DNA of 33,741 nucleotides from Opitutia bacterium (GCA_003142615.1 PLMW01000030.1:38798-72538), one strand, 5' to 3'; positions 1 through 8,700 are shown, counted from the stretch's first letter. A program made the numbers and translations. The notes: a model not told the origin generated them from the letters alone.

Positions 1-833
1 GCCGGGGCCGCGCCGACCGCGCCGAAGAGCACGTTGGCGAACGAGCGGTTCATGGCGCGGCTCATGAGGATCGAGAGGAAGAAGCCGCTGGTGCCGTCGA
101 GCGAGCCGGCGATGATGAGCACCTTGTTGTCGATGGCGATGCCCGTGGCAGCCGCGGCGAGGCCGGCGTAGGAGTTGAGCAGTGAGATGACCACCGGCAT
201 GTCGGCGCCGCCGATCGGCATGACGAGGAGCACGCCGACGACGAAGCCGAGCGCCATCATCGTATAGAACACCCACGCGGCATTAGGCTCATACAGCAGG
301 TAGAGGAAGAGGACGATGGTGGTGAAGAACAGCGCGACGTTGAAGATGTTCTGGCCCCGGTGGGTGATGGGGGCGCCCCGGATCAGCCCCTGCAGCTTGC
401 CGAAGGCCATCAGCGAGCCGGTGACGGTCAGCGCGCCGAACAGCACCTCGAAGCCGAGGGCCGTCATGCGCAGCCGGCCGAGGCCCTCGCCGCCGTACTC
501 GAGGTACTTGAAACAGCCGACGAGCACGGCCGCCAGCGCGCCGAACGAGTGCGAGAGCGCGATGCGTTGCGGCATCGCGGTCATCGGCATGAAGACCGCC
601 ATGAGCGTGCCAATCGCCGAGCCCACGGCCGCGCCGACGAGGATGTAGGTCCACGTGAGGATCTGCGTGTAGAGCAGTGTGCCGACGACGGCCAGCGCCA
701 TGCCGATCTCGGCCATGAACATGCCCCGGCGCGCGGTGGCGGGCGAGCTGAGCGCCCGCAGGCCGAGGACGAACAGGACCGCGGCCGCGAGATAGGTCCA
801 CTCGGAAATGACGATGTTGATGTCGGTGCTCAT
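1..833 (-). CDS. pntB: NAD(P) transhydrogenase beta subunit, partial (C-terminus outside window)
   Basis: Membrane subunit of the proton-translocating transhydrogenase, which moves hydride between NADH and NADP+ using the proton gradient and so supplies NADPH. Reading leftward from the ATG at 833 gives 277 codons beginning MSTDINIVISEWTYLAAAVL, with many hydrophobic helices. Motifs typical of PntB are visible: CFKYLEYGG, NSYAGLAAAATG and IIAGSLDGTSGFFLSILMSR. The gene runs off the left edge, so the NADP(H)-binding domain is missing from view. Its ATG overlaps the stop of the preceding pntAB gene (ATGA), which fixes the start and points to translational coupling. The family assignment is firm. 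Confidence 0.95.
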   Translation of the reverse strand, partial: MSTDINIVISEWTYLAAAVLFVLGLRALSSPATARRGMFMAEIGMALAVVGTLLYTQILTWTYILVGAAVGSAIGTLMAVFMPMTAMPQRIALSHSFGALAAVLVGCFKYLEYGGEGLGRLRMTALGFEVLFGALTVTGSLMAFGKLQGLIRGAPITHRGQNIFNVALFFTTIVLFLYLLYEPNAAWVFYTMMALGFVVGVLLVMPIGGADMPVVISLLNSYAGLAAAATGIAIDNKVLIIAGSLDGTSGFFLSILMSRAMNRSFANVLFGAVGAAP

Positions 834-1195
834 TTCCGCACCCCCCGGTCCTTTTTCTTGAACATCTTCAGCATGCGGTCGGTGATCAAGAAGCCGCCGA
901 CGACGTTGATGCTCGCGGCGCAGACCGCGATCATGCCGAGGATGGAGCTGGTCAGGCTGTACTGGCCGCTGGCGGCCACCAGCGAGCCGACCAGTGAAAT
1001 GCCCGAGATGGCATTCGTGGCCGACATCAGCGGCGTGTGCAGCGTGGGCGACACGCGGCCGATGACTTCAAAGCCGAGAAAGCCGGCCAGTACCAGGATG
1101 AACAGGTAGAACATCAGTCTGCTGAAATCCATCGGGGCCAGCGTGTGGGTGACGTGCTGGGCCGCGTCGGCGGTGGCGAAGAGCAGGGGCGTCAT
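830..1195 (-). CDS. pntAB: NAD(P) transhydrogenase alpha-2 subunit (small membrane part)
   Basis: Small membrane subunit (121 residues) of the split-type transhydrogenase, in which the alpha chain is two proteins. It starts MTPLLFATADAA and has about four hydrophobic helices, including FYLFILVLAGFLGFEVIGRV. The motifs TPLMSATNAISGI and FLITDRMLKMFKKK are characteristic of the PntAB membrane domain. The ATG at 1195 was chosen because it overlaps the pntAA stop as ATGA; a longer frame reaching 1267 would run into pntAA coding sequence. The 3' end overlaps the pntB start in the same way. It assembles with PntB to form the proton channel. Confidence 0.93.
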   Translation of the reverse strand: MTPLLFATADAAQHVTHTLAPMDFSRLMFYLFILVLAGFLGFEVIGRVSPTLHTPLMSATNAISGISLVGSLVAASGQYSLTSSILGMIAVCAASINVVGGFLITDRMLKMFKKKDRGVRK

Positions 1196-2337
1196 GGGCG
1201 TCCTTGAACGTTGCTGAGAAACTTGCGCACGGTTTCGTTGACCACCTCGCCCCCGCGGGTCAGGCACGCGCCCTGGACGATCTCGTCCGCGGGATCGGGC
1301 TGGACCTCGGGCTTGGGATAGAGGTGGTGGAAGAGGTTGAAGCAGTTGCGGGCGTAGAGCGCGCTGGCGTCGGCGGGCACGGTGGCGGGCAGGTTGACGG
1401 CGCCGATGATGGCGACGCCGTGGTACATGACGGTTTCACCCGCCCGGGTGAGCTCGCAGTTGCCGCCCTGCTCGGCGGCGAGGTCCACGAACACGGCGCC
1501 GGGTCGCATGCGGCCGACCATGTCCCCGGTGACGAGCAGCGGCGCCTTCTTGCCGAAAACCTGGGCGGTGGAGATGACGATGTCGACCTTCGGCAGGCGC
1601 GCGCCGATGGCCTCCATCTCCTTCTGGATGAACTCGGGCGAAAGCTCCTTCGCGTAGCCGCCGGCCGTCTCGGCGTCCTTCGGCAGCTCCATTTCCACGA
1701 ACATGGCGCCGAGGCTCTTCACCTGCTCGCGCACCGCCGGCCGCGGGTCAAAGGCCTCGACCCGCGCGCCGAGGCGCTTGGCGGTGGCGATGGCCTGCAG
1801 GCCGGCCACCCCCGCGCCGAGCACGAGCACTATGGCGGGCGTCACCGTGCCCGCCGCCGTCATGAGCAGCGGAAACATCTTGCCGATCCGCTCCGCGGCG
1901 ATGAGCACGGCCTTGTAGCCGGCGACCGTCGCCTGCGAGCTGAGGGCGTCCATGCCCTGCGCGCGGGTGATGCGCGGGATGAATTCCATCGCGTAGCCCG
2001 TGATCCGGCGGCGGACGAAGACCTGCAGCACCGGCGCGCTGGTGAAAGGCGCCAGGAAGCCGATGTAAGCGGTGCCTTCGCGCATCAACTCGGCCTCGGC
2101 GAGGGCGGGCGGGTGCACCTTGAGGACGAGGTCGGCCGCGGCGTAGAGTTCGCGCGCCGAGCCGATGATCTGCGCTCCGGCGGCAACGTACTGTTCGTCG
2201 CTGATGCCGGCGCGAAGGCCTGCGCTGCTTTCGACAAGGATTTCATGCTTGTCGCGCAGCAGCGCGCCGGCCAGGGCGGGGATGAAGGCGACCCGCGTTT
2301 CGCCGGCCGCGGTTTCTTTCGGTATCCCTATCTTCAT
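1192..2337 (-). CDS. pntAA: NAD(P) transhydrogenase alpha-1 subunit (NAD(H)-binding)
   Basis: Peripheral NAD(H)-binding subunit (381 residues), related to alanine dehydrogenase. It begins MKIGIPKETAAGETRVAFIP, the usual N-terminal signature of the AlaDH/PNT family. A Rossmann motif follows (LGAGVAGLQAIATAKRLGA, then the acidic residue in EAFDPRP), with VDIVISTAQVFGKKAPLLVT in the second half. The length matches separate PntA1 proteins (about 370-385). The ATG at 2337 is preferred over the longer open frame to 2628 because the extension is Arg/Gly-rich and unlike the family. It is the first gene of the pntAA-pntAB-pntB operon, divergent from the transporter gene at 2677. No Shine-Dalgarno sequence is visible. 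Confidence 0.95.
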   Translation of the reverse strand: MKIGIPKETAAGETRVAFIPALAGALLRDKHEILVESSAGLRAGISDEQYVAAGAQIIGSARELYAAADLVLKVHPPALAEAELMREGTAYIGFLAPFTSAPVLQVFVRRRITGYAMEFIPRITRAQGMDALSSQATVAGYKAVLIAAERIGKMFPLLMTAAGTVTPAIVLVLGAGVAGLQAIATAKRLGARVEAFDPRPAVREQVKSLGAMFVEMELPKDAETAGGYAKELSPEFIQKEMEAIGARLPKVDIVISTAQVFGKKAPLLVTGDMVGRMRPGAVFVDLAAEQGGNCELTRAGETVMYHGVAIIGAVNLPATVPADASALYARNCFNLFHHLYPKPEVQPDPADEIVQGACLTRGGEVVNETVRKFLSNVQGRP

Positions 2338-2676
2338 GGATGGTGGAAAACTGGGGTTGAGTGCGCCCGAGCCTGCAAAGTAGCAGACCAGTCTCAATGT
2401 CAAAAACGCCGGGCCCACTATGAAAAGCCTTTGACCCGTACGTGCCGCCTGCGAGGATCCGCGGCGCCGCCACGGTTGCCACCATGAACGACGCCCTCCC
2501 CGCCCGCCCTTCACCCCGCTTCCGGCGCGACCGCGGATGCCATCGAGGCGGGATTGACCGGAAGCAGGCGACCGGTGGCCGGTGCTTGATGGCTCGAGAA
2601 TCGCCGATCCCAGGCACATCCCTGCCATGAAGGATCCGGCGCCCGTCCCTCTCCAATCTTAATTTCCACACCTTCA
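2338..2676. other. divergent intergenic region between pntAA and the first transporter
   Basis: These 339 bases separate divergently transcribed genes. Apart from the weak minus-strand promoter candidate at 2377-2403 I see no conserved RNA, tandem repeat or convincing small gene. Short open frames here are Arg/Pro-rich and look non-coding. Confidence 0.5.
2377..2403 (-). promoter_or_regulatory. possible promoter of the pnt operon
   Basis: On the minus strand an exact TTGACA (2403-2398) is followed after 15 bases by TACTTT (2382-2377), 39 bases before the pntAA ATG. The -35 match is good; the spacer is short and the -10 match poor, so this is only a candidate. Confidence 0.25.
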
Positions 2677-4152
2677 ATGTATTTCAGTTTCGTCGGCTTG
2701 TGCATGGCCGCGGTGATCGGCCTCTATTTCTACAACAATCCCCTCAAGCACGGGCGCTGGTTCATGGTTCGTCGTTTCATCAACTGGTTTCCACTGGGCA
2801 TGACGTATTCCTTTCTGTACATGGGGCGCTACAACCTGGCCGTATCGAAAAACGCCCTGGGCGCGTTGATGTCCAAGGAGGATTTTGGATGGATTTTTGC
2901 CGCGGGCACGGTGACTTATGCGCTGTCCTTCCTGATCAATGGTCCGCTGGTGGACAAGATCGGGGGGAAGAAAGGCATCATCATTGCCGCGCTGGGCGCT
3001 TCCTGCGCGAACATCATTCTGGGCGTGCTCACCTATCTGGTGGTGATGCATCAACTGAAGGTGAGACTGGTGTACGCCTTTTCCGTGATCTACGCGCTCA
3101 ACATGTATTTTCAAAGCTACGGCGCGGTTTCGATCATCAAGGTCAAGGCCTATTGGTTCCATGTGCGGGAGCGCGGAGTCTTCGGAGCCATCTTCGGCAC
3201 CCTGATCTCGTTCGGCGTCTATTTCGCCTTCGACTGGGGCCAGGCCATCATCGACATGACCACCACCATGCCGGAAGGTGAAATGAGCTGGCTCCATATT
3301 TTGATCCAGCGGATTTTCGCCCTCAAGACCCAGTCGGTTGATGCGACCTGGGCGGTGTTCTACATCCCCGCCGCGATCCTGCTGTTTTGGGCGCTCCTGG
3401 ACTGGTGGCTGATCAAGGATACTCCGGAAGAGGCCCATTTCGCGCCGTTTGACACCTGTGATGCCTCTTCGGGTCAGATGCAGGTGGAACTCACCAAGGC
3501 GGATCTGCTCAAGAAGGTCTTTGGCAGTCCCCTGATGCTCCTGTTTGCATCGGTGGAGCTGACCGCCGGGGTCATGCGCAACGGGATCATGCAGTGGTAT
3601 ACCATCTTCACGGGCGAGGTGAAGCAACCCGGGGCGGAGTTTTTCACCGAGCACTGGGGATTGCTGCTCTGCCTCTTCGGCATTGTTGGCGGCTTTGCGG
3701 GCGGGCTGATATCGGACAAATTCTTCCAGTCCCGGCGGGGCCCGCCGGCGGCGCTGCTGTGCGGTTTCATGTTCATCATGACGATCGTGATGGCCGCCAC
3801 GCTGTTTTCCTCGCCGGTCATGGTGGGGGTTGCGGCCGTTCTCATTGTCATGGCGGTGACGGGTGTTCACTCTTTGATGTCCGGCACGGCCGCCGCCGAT
3901 TTTGGCGGCAGAAAAGCCACGGCCACCTGTTCCGGCATCGTGGACGGGTGCGTGTATTTGGGGAGCGGCCTGCAGTCCGTCTGTATCGGTAATCTGGCGG
4001 GCCTGAGCTGGCAGTGGTGGCCGGTCTTTTTGATGCCCTTTGCCCTGATCGGCGGGCTCATTGCGATGAGATTTTGGAATGAACTGCCCGCGGCCACCCG
4101 TAAGTACATCGCCGAGGTCGAGCAAAAAAAGGCGGCGGCGCTGACGGCTTGA
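2677..4152 (+). CDS. MFS transporter, organophosphate:phosphate antiporter (GlpT/UhpT) family, copy 1
   Basis: A 491-residue inner-membrane carrier of the OPA family, which exchanges sugar phosphates or glycerol-3-phosphate for phosphate. About twelve transmembrane helices are visible plus an extra N-terminal hydrophobic segment (residues 2-19). The two arginines that bind the substrate phosphate in GlpT appear conserved: R51 in FLYMGRYNLAVSKN and R301 in VMRNGIMQW. The loop motif GPLVDKIGGKKG is the MFS signature after helix 2, and DFGGRKATATCSGIVDG is typical of the C-terminal half. The substrate cannot be told from sequence. The next gene, 25 bases downstream, encodes a second family member. 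No Shine-Dalgarno is visible, so the start is less certain than the family. Confidence 0.85.
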   Translation: MYFSFVGLCMAAVIGLYFYNNPLKHGRWFMVRRFINWFPLGMTYSFLYMGRYNLAVSKNALGALMSKEDFGWIFAAGTVTYALSFLINGPLVDKIGGKKGIIIAALGASCANIILGVLTYLVVMHQLKVRLVYAFSVIYALNMYFQSYGAVSIIKVKAYWFHVRERGVFGAIFGTLISFGVYFAFDWGQAIIDMTTTMPEGEMSWLHILIQRIFALKTQSVDATWAVFYIPAAILLFWALLDWWLIKDTPEEAHFAPFDTCDASSGQMQVELTKADLLKKVFGSPLMLLFASVELTAGVMRNGIMQWYTIFTGEVKQPGAEFFTEHWGLLLCLFGIVGGFAGGLISDKFFQSRRGPPAALLCGFMFIMTIVMAATLFSSPVMVGVAAVLIVMAVTGVHSLMSGTAAADFGGRKATATCSGIVDGCVYLGSGLQSVCIGNLAGLSWQWWPVFLMPFALIGGLIAMRFWNELPAATRKYIAEVEQKKAAALTA

Positions 4153-4177
4153 TTATTGAACCGCTGCTTTACGGTCC

Positions 4178-5512
4178 ATGGATCAATCCCCCCCCGTTCC
4201 CACCCGCCGCAAGTATCCGGCCGGCTTCCGCCCCCGCCGCGGCCTCAACTGGGCCGTCGTCGGCCTGATGTACACCAGCTACTATCTGTGCCGCTACAAT
4301 TTCTCCTACGCGAACAAGTCCATCGCCGACGAGTTTCACTTCTCATATCAGGACATGAGCGCGATTCTCGCGATGAACTTCGTCGCGTATGGCTGCGGCC
4401 AGTTCATCAACGGCCTGCTCACGGACCGGATCGGGGGCAAGCGCGCGATGCTGATCGGCGCGGCGGGCACGGTGGCGTTGAACCTGCTGTTCGGCGCGGC
4501 GTCGTTCTGGGGGCTGCTGTCGCTGTTCGCGCTGCTGTGGGGTTTGAACGGCTACTCCCAGTCGTTCGGCGCGCCGGGCTTCATCAAGATCAACGTTTCG
4601 TGGTTCAGCCAGAAGGAGCGCGGCACGTTTGCGGGCATTTTCGGTTTCATGATCAACCTTGGGCGCTTCGTGGCCAACCGGCTGCTGCCCGCGCTGCTCG
4701 CCGGCATCACGATTCTCTGGATGTGGAAACTGCCACCGGCGCATTGGCGCTGGCTGTTCTGGATTCCAGCGGGCGTTGCGACCGTCGTCGCGATCGTGCT
4801 GGCGCTCGTGGTGAAGGATACGCCGGAGGAGTGCGGCTATAGCGATCTTTTCCCCGGCGAGGCGGATCATGCCGACGCCGACATCCACGGCGAACTCGGG
4901 ACGGTATTCTGGCAGATCTTCAGCAACCCCGTCGTGTGGATCATGGCGTCGGCCTACGCGTGCACCGGCGCGGTGCGGCAGGCAATCGACCAATGGTTTC
5001 CGCGCTATTTCGCCGAGGTGTATCACCTGGACTTGCTCGGCGCGAAATTCCAGTGGCTCGGGTTCCTGATTCCGTTTGTCGCGTCGAGCGGCTCCCTGCT
5101 CTCCGGCTGGATTTCGGATCGGTTTTTCCATTCGCGTCGTGCGCCGGTGGCGATGGGGATTTATTTCATCGAGGTCTGCGTCATTCTCGTGGCGACGCAG
5201 GTGACCACGCTCAACTGGGCGCTGGCGTTTTTCGTCATGATCGCCTTCACGGTCAACTCGACCCACTCGTTGCTCGGCCCCGCGGCGGCGATGGACATCG
5301 GCGGGCGCAAGGCGGCGGCGTTCGCCTCTGGCGTGATCGATTCGTTCCAGTATTTCGGCGCGGCCGCGGCCACCTTGGGGCTCGGCTGGGTGCTCGATCA
5401 CAAGGGCTGGGGCTACTATTTTTATTACCTGATCCCGTTCGGGATCCTCGGCGGCATCCTGATGTATTCGATCGCCGATCGGAAGAGCCTGAAGAAGGGC
5501 GCCGCGCACTGA
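4178..5512 (+). CDS. MFS transporter, organophosphate:phosphate antiporter family, copy 2
   Basis: A 444-residue twelve-helix carrier of the same OPA family as its upstream neighbour. It has the family motif YYLCRYNFSYANKS (R39) and a second helix-7 arginine in AVRQAIDQWFPRYF (R267), matching the two phosphate-binding arginines of GlpT. It also has GLLTDRIGGKRA after helix 2 and GGRKAAAFASGVIDSFQYFG near the end. It lacks the extra N-terminal helix of copy 1 and differs widely from it, so this is an old duplication or a paired acquisition. The two genes are probably co-transcribed (25-base gap). One could act as transporter and the other as a UhpC-like sensor, but no UhpA or UhpB lies nearby. 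Confidence 0.87.
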   Translation: MDQSPPVPTRRKYPAGFRPRRGLNWAVVGLMYTSYYLCRYNFSYANKSIADEFHFSYQDMSAILAMNFVAYGCGQFINGLLTDRIGGKRAMLIGAAGTVALNLLFGAASFWGLLSLFALLWGLNGYSQSFGAPGFIKINVSWFSQKERGTFAGIFGFMINLGRFVANRLLPALLAGITILWMWKLPPAHWRWLFWIPAGVATVVAIVLALVVKDTPEECGYSDLFPGEADHADADIHGELGTVFWQIFSNPVVWIMASAYACTGAVRQAIDQWFPRYFAEVYHLDLLGAKFQWLGFLIPFVASSGSLLSGWISDRFFHSRRAPVAMGIYFIEVCVILVATQVTTLNWALAFFVMIAFTVNSTHSLLGPAAAMDIGGRKAAAFASGVIDSFQYFGAAAATLGLGWVLDHKGWGYYFYYLIPFGILGGILMYSIADRKSLKKGAAH

Positions 5513-5550
5513 CGCGTTCCGGCGGCGGCGAGCCAGCCGCGGTTTGGGCC

Positions 5551-7251
5551 TCAGGCGGCCGCCGGTTTGGCCAGCACCTGGCGCAGGCTTTGCAGCAGGG
5601 CCCCCATGGTATAAGGCTTCTTGAGTTGCAGCTCCGAGTCCTCGACCTTGGGGCGGGCGGCGGAATCGCCCGACCCGCTGACCGTGATGATGTGAACCTG
5701 CGGGTTGATGGCCTTCATGGCCTTGATCGCCGTCGGGCCATCCATGACCGGCATGTCCAGATCAACCAGCGCCACCGTGATGTCGGCGCGATGCTGCTCG
5801 AAAACCCGCACGGCTTCCGCGCCGTCGGCGGCAATGTGCACGACATAGCCGAAGTCGGTTAGCAGGCGGCGGGTGACGTCGCGGAAAAACACTTCATCGT
5901 CGGCCACCAAGACATGCTCGCCGGCGCCGCGGCTGTTTTCCACTCCAGGCGTGACGGCCGGCGTCATGGGCGCCATTTCCATCACCGGGAAGTAGGCTTG
6001 GAAGGTCGTGCCCCGGCCGACTTGCGTCGAGAGCGCGATGCAGCCGCCGCAGGCCTTCATGATGGAACGCACGGTCGACAAGCCGAGGCCCGTGCCTTCG
6101 CCGATCGGCTTGGTGGTGAAAAACGGATCGAAAATACGGTCGACGATCTCGCGCGCAATGCCCGTGCCGGTATCGGTCACTCCCAGCACGGTATAGGTGC
6201 CGGGCACGCCGCCCGGCAGGGCGCGGGCGGCTGCTTCGTCGAGCGTGGCATTGCTGGCCGTGATCGTGAGCACGCCGCCATGCGGCATGGCGTCGCGGGC
6301 GTTGACACACAGGTTGAGCAGCACCTGGTAGATCTGCGTGGGATTGGCGTACAGCCGCCGCAGTTCCGGCGCGATCTCCATGCGCACCTGGATGTTCTTG
6401 GCGAAGGTGCGGCCGATGAAGCGGCTGAGCTCCTTCACCAGGCTTCCGAGATCGACGACCTCGCGGCTGCCATCGAGGCCGCGGGTGAAGGACAGCATCT
6501 GGCTGACCAGGCTGGCGCCGCGGGTGGCGCTCGTCGCCATCACATCGAGCAGCGCCCGGTCTTCCTTGGAACAGCCGCGGAGCTTGAGCAGGTCGGCCGA
6601 CATGGTGATGGGCGCCAGCACGTTGTTGAGGTCGTGCGCGATGCCGCTGGCGAGCATGCCGATGCTGCCCACCCGCTGCGCATGCAGAAATTGGTGCTCG
6701 AGGCGCTTTTGCTCGGTGATGTCGCGCCCGATCGCGAGGAGACGGGTGCCGGCGAACTCCGCCGGCATGTTTTCCGGCATCCGCTGGAACGTCCATTGGC
6801 GCCAGGACCCGCCGCCCGCCACGAGCGTCTCGTGCTGGCAGGTTTGCAGTTCGCCCGTGGTCGCGGCGCGCTGCAAGGCAAGGCGGACCGTTTCGCCCGC
6901 CGCCGCCGGCATGAGGTCGATGAACAGCGTGCCCGTCAGCGCACCCCGAGCGTTCTGCGGTCCGGCAGAATGATCGCGCGTCAGCGCCGCGTTGGCGTAG
7001 GTGATGCGACCCGCGGCGTCGATGCCGCAAATCCAGTCGCTCAGGGCATCGAGCATCGCGCCCGCGGGGGTGTTGACCGCTGCCGTCCCGGCGGGCGCGC
7101 CGGCGGACTTGCGAAACAACCGCGTCAGTCTCCGCCACGGCATGGCAGACAGCGTGAAGGCCCGCCGCATGCGGTCAGCCGGAACCACCCGGTCGGCTGG
7201 GCCGACCAAGTGGTACTGACTCACCAGGGAATAGAAGGGCTCCTCGCGCAT
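5551..7251 (-). CDS. soluble PAS sensor histidine kinase with C-terminal receiver (hybrid kinase)
   Basis: A 566-residue hybrid two-component protein without evident membrane segments, so probably cytoplasmic. A PAS domain spans roughly residues 66-181 and ends in RDITEQKRLE. The phospho-accepting histidine is H206 in SGIAHDLNNVLAPI, the NtrB-like H-box type. The ATPase domain has the N-box NLCVNARDA, G1 DTGTGIA and G2 GEGTGLGLS. The C-terminal receiver carries D451/D452, acceptor D497 (ALVDLDMPVMDG), S525 and K545. I chose the ATG at 7251 because the 19 codons after an upstream GTG (7308) use AT-ending codons unlike the rest of the gene. It lies downstream of the YcaO-like gene on the same strand (285-base gap). 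The signal and output partner are unknown. Confidence 0.9.
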   Translation of the reverse strand: MREEPFYSLVSQYHLVGPADRVVPADRMRRAFTLSAMPWRRLTRLFRKSAGAPAGTAAVNTPAGAMLDALSDWICGIDAAGRITYANAALTRDHSAGPQNARGALTGTLFIDLMPAAAGETVRLALQRAATTGELQTCQHETLVAGGGSWRQWTFQRMPENMPAEFAGTRLLAIGRDITEQKRLEHQFLHAQRVGSIGMLASGIAHDLNNVLAPITMSADLLKLRGCSKEDRALLDVMATSATRGASLVSQMLSFTRGLDGSREVVDLGSLVKELSRFIGRTFAKNIQVRMEIAPELRRLYANPTQIYQVLLNLCVNARDAMPHGGVLTITASNATLDEAAARALPGGVPGTYTVLGVTDTGTGIAREIVDRIFDPFFTTKPIGEGTGLGLSTVRSIMKACGGCIALSTQVGRGTTFQAYFPVMEMAPMTPAVTPGVENSRGAGEHVLVADDEVFFRDVTRRLLTDFGYVVHIAADGAEAVRVFEQHRADITVALVDLDMPVMDGPTAIKAMKAINPQVHIITVSGSGDSAARPKVEDSELQLKKPYTMGALLQSLRQVLAKPAAA

Positions 7252-7536
7252 AGGAAAGCATGTTGCATTAAGACACGTTCCCCCGGCTTTGACCGCCGTC
7301 TTGAACACTCAATTTTAGGTAGGAGGCCCTGAAGCACGTTGGGTCCGCCTGGCACTCCCCAAACCCGGAGACCGCCTAATAGCGGGCATTAGTCCCTGCC
7401 TGTTGTGCGTGTTTGATGGTCTGCCGCGCTAAATCAGGCGTCCATGTGTCGTGCGAGCCTCAACAGACAGCCGAACGGATCACACGCCCGTCCCGCGGCC
7501 AGGCCCGGTTCGCCGATTTTACCGCCGGGAGCCGAC

Positions 7537-8445
7537 TCACCAGAAAAAGAATTCCAGCTTCGGCTCCATGTAACTCTCGGTCGGCAGTTCGAGCGCCACG
7601 CGCCACACCGTGGCGTAGCGCGACCAGGGTCCCATGATGGGACCGTCGAACATGACCTTGGGAGCGGAGATCGGGCGGCGTGGCTGCAAGTTCAGACGTT
7701 CCTGAAAGAGCGCGTGGCCCTCGGGCAGCGAGAAATAGAGCAGCCGCCGCTCGAAGATGTCCTTGACCTGCGGCAGATCGGCGCAGGTGAAGGTCGGGTG
7801 CGTGGCGCGGAAGCTGCGCAGCACGTATTCATTGCGGCAGAGCTCGATGGAGGCGCGCTGGCAGGCGCTTTTGAAATCACGGCCCGCGGCGTGCCCGTAG
7901 CTGAAGAAGTCGCCCGGCATGCACCGTTTGTAGAGAATCACCATGACGCCGCGATCGAGCGGATGTTCGATCTGCACGGCGGAGACTTCGGTCCATCCGG
8001 TGGGCCGCACCCTTGCCACGAGGCGGCCGTCCCACCATGCGATCACGCAGAAACGCTCGAGCGCCTCCCAATAGGCCTTGGTGCGGCACTGGCTCGCAAA
8101 CAGGCCGGGAAACGCGGCCATGCCGTTGGACGAGGCGTCGCGATCAAAACCGTAGAGGTCCCGGTCAAAGTCGTTCACCTTCACGTGAAACGCCCAGCGC
8201 TCGAGGGATTCCGAGATGGCCATGTAACGGGCCACCATCGCGCTCGGGTGCGTGCCGGTGCCGTCGGCGTTGCTGTAGAGATTGAGCTGCGGACGCGGCC
8301 CCCCTGTGAGATGGGGGGCGAGGTAGGCGTTGGCTTGAAAGCAGCGATGGCCCAAGACCGGGAATTCGCTGAACTCGATGCGCGTGATGGGCCCGCCTTG
8401 TTCGGTGAAGATGCGCCGGTAGCGCCAAGGAGCCAGATTCAGCAT
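7537..8445 (-). CDS. YcaO-like protein, stand-alone, next to two small paralogous peptides
   Basis: A 302-residue protein that I assign to the YcaO superfamily by its motif pattern. YcaO enzymes use ATP to activate backbone amides, making azolines, thioamides or amidines in ribosomal peptides. Visible are a glycine-rich DGTGTHPSAM (61-70), then AISESLER (E79, E82, R83) matching the ATP/Mg-binding ExxER, a second WEALERFCVIAWWDG (126-140) corresponding to 'EvIERDa..wW', and SYGHAAGRDF...RASIELCRNE (182-206) corresponding to the third glutamate-containing helix. It is shorter than many YcaO proteins, and the C-terminus ends in FFFW rather than the proline-rich tail of azoline-forming members. 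No E1-like or TfuA partner is nearby. The ATG at 8445 is preferred to a TTG at 8481. Confidence 0.72.
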   Translation of the reverse strand: MLNLAPWRYRRIFTEQGGPITRIEFSEFPVLGHRCFQANAYLAPHLTGGPRPQLNLYSNADGTGTHPSAMVARYMAISESLERWAFHVKVNDFDRDLYGFDRDASSNGMAAFPGLFASQCRTKAYWEALERFCVIAWWDGRLVARVRPTGWTEVSAVQIEHPLDRGVMVILYKRCMPGDFFSYGHAAGRDFKSACQRASIELCRNEYVLRSFRATHPTFTCADLPQVKDIFERRLLYFSLPEGHALFQERLNLQPRRPISAPKVMFDGPIMGPWSRYATVWRVALELPTESYMEPKLEFFFW

Positions 8446-8489
8446 GGTGCCATGATTACCTGACGCGTCACCCGAGTGCAAGACGCAGA

Positions 8490-8525
8490 CCGCGACTTTG
8501 CCGTCGCGGCCTCAGCTCCTGAGGC
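8490..8525 (-). promoter_or_regulatory. two adjacent stem-loops between the peptide genes and the YcaO-like gene
   Basis: Read on the minus strand, GCCTCAG (8525-8519), a 3-base loop and CTGAGGC (8515-8509) form one perfect stem. It is followed at once by CCGCGAC (8509-8503), a 6-base loop and GTCGCGG (8496-8490), forming a second perfect 7-bp stem. They begin 13 bases after the stop of the second peptide gene. No strong T-run follows, so they may limit read-through or protect the upstream mRNA rather than act as a full terminator. Confidence 0.5.
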
Positions 8526-8538
8526 AGGCCCTGTCGCG

Positions 8539-8700
8539 TCAGGACAATCGGGAGGTGGCGGAACCGCCGAGATTGTCGTCAGCGACGCCGAACCGGCCGC
8601 CAAAAAAGACCGGATCGAATGACTCGGCCGTCTTCACGAAGCCCAGCACCAGCAGGAAGCTGGCGACGGCGCCAAAAAGGATGCGTTGGGTCGCAGTCAT
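8539..8700 (-). CDS. small leader-type peptide B (53 residues), paralogue of the adjacent peptide
   Basis: Unrecognised 53-residue peptide. It starts MTATQRILFGAVASFLLVLG and continues to TAESFD, then a variable tail ending in DDNLGGSATSRLS. It shares with the neighbouring peptide the same length, the hydrophobic ILF...S.LL...G stretch, the AESFD block one position offset, and a D.L.GG motif near the C-terminus; the remaining tail is divergent. The tail has several Ser/Thr and no Cys. The start lies 9 bases after the stop of peptide A, without its own ribosome-binding site, so translation may be coupled. The two lie upstream of the YcaO-like gene. It could be a modified-peptide precursor or simply a small exported protein. 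Confidence 0.6.
   Translation of the reverse strand: MTATQRILFGAVASFLLVLGFVKTAESFDPVFFGGRFGVADDNLGGSATSRLS

Noticed and set aside
2442-2630. 62-residue frame in the pntAA upstream region
   Set aside because: Arg/Pro-rich, no ribosome-binding site, no recognisable domain.
2674-4125. 483-residue open frame opposite the first OPA transporter
   Set aside because: His/Gln/Arg-rich composition with no domain; mirrors the transporter codons.
5522-5545. Possible terminator between the second OPA transporter and the PAS kinase
   Set aside because: Only a 5-bp stem with a weak T stretch; not distinguishable from GC-rich background.
7252-7536. Possible further small peptide gene between the YcaO-like gene and the PAS kinase
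   Set aside because: The only minus-strand ATG frame here (24 codons) has no hydrophobic leader and no resemblance to the 53-residue peptides.
8446-8481. TTG start giving the YcaO-like protein 12 more residues
   Set aside because: Rare start codon, no ribosome-binding site, and an ATG at 8445 begins a natural sequence.
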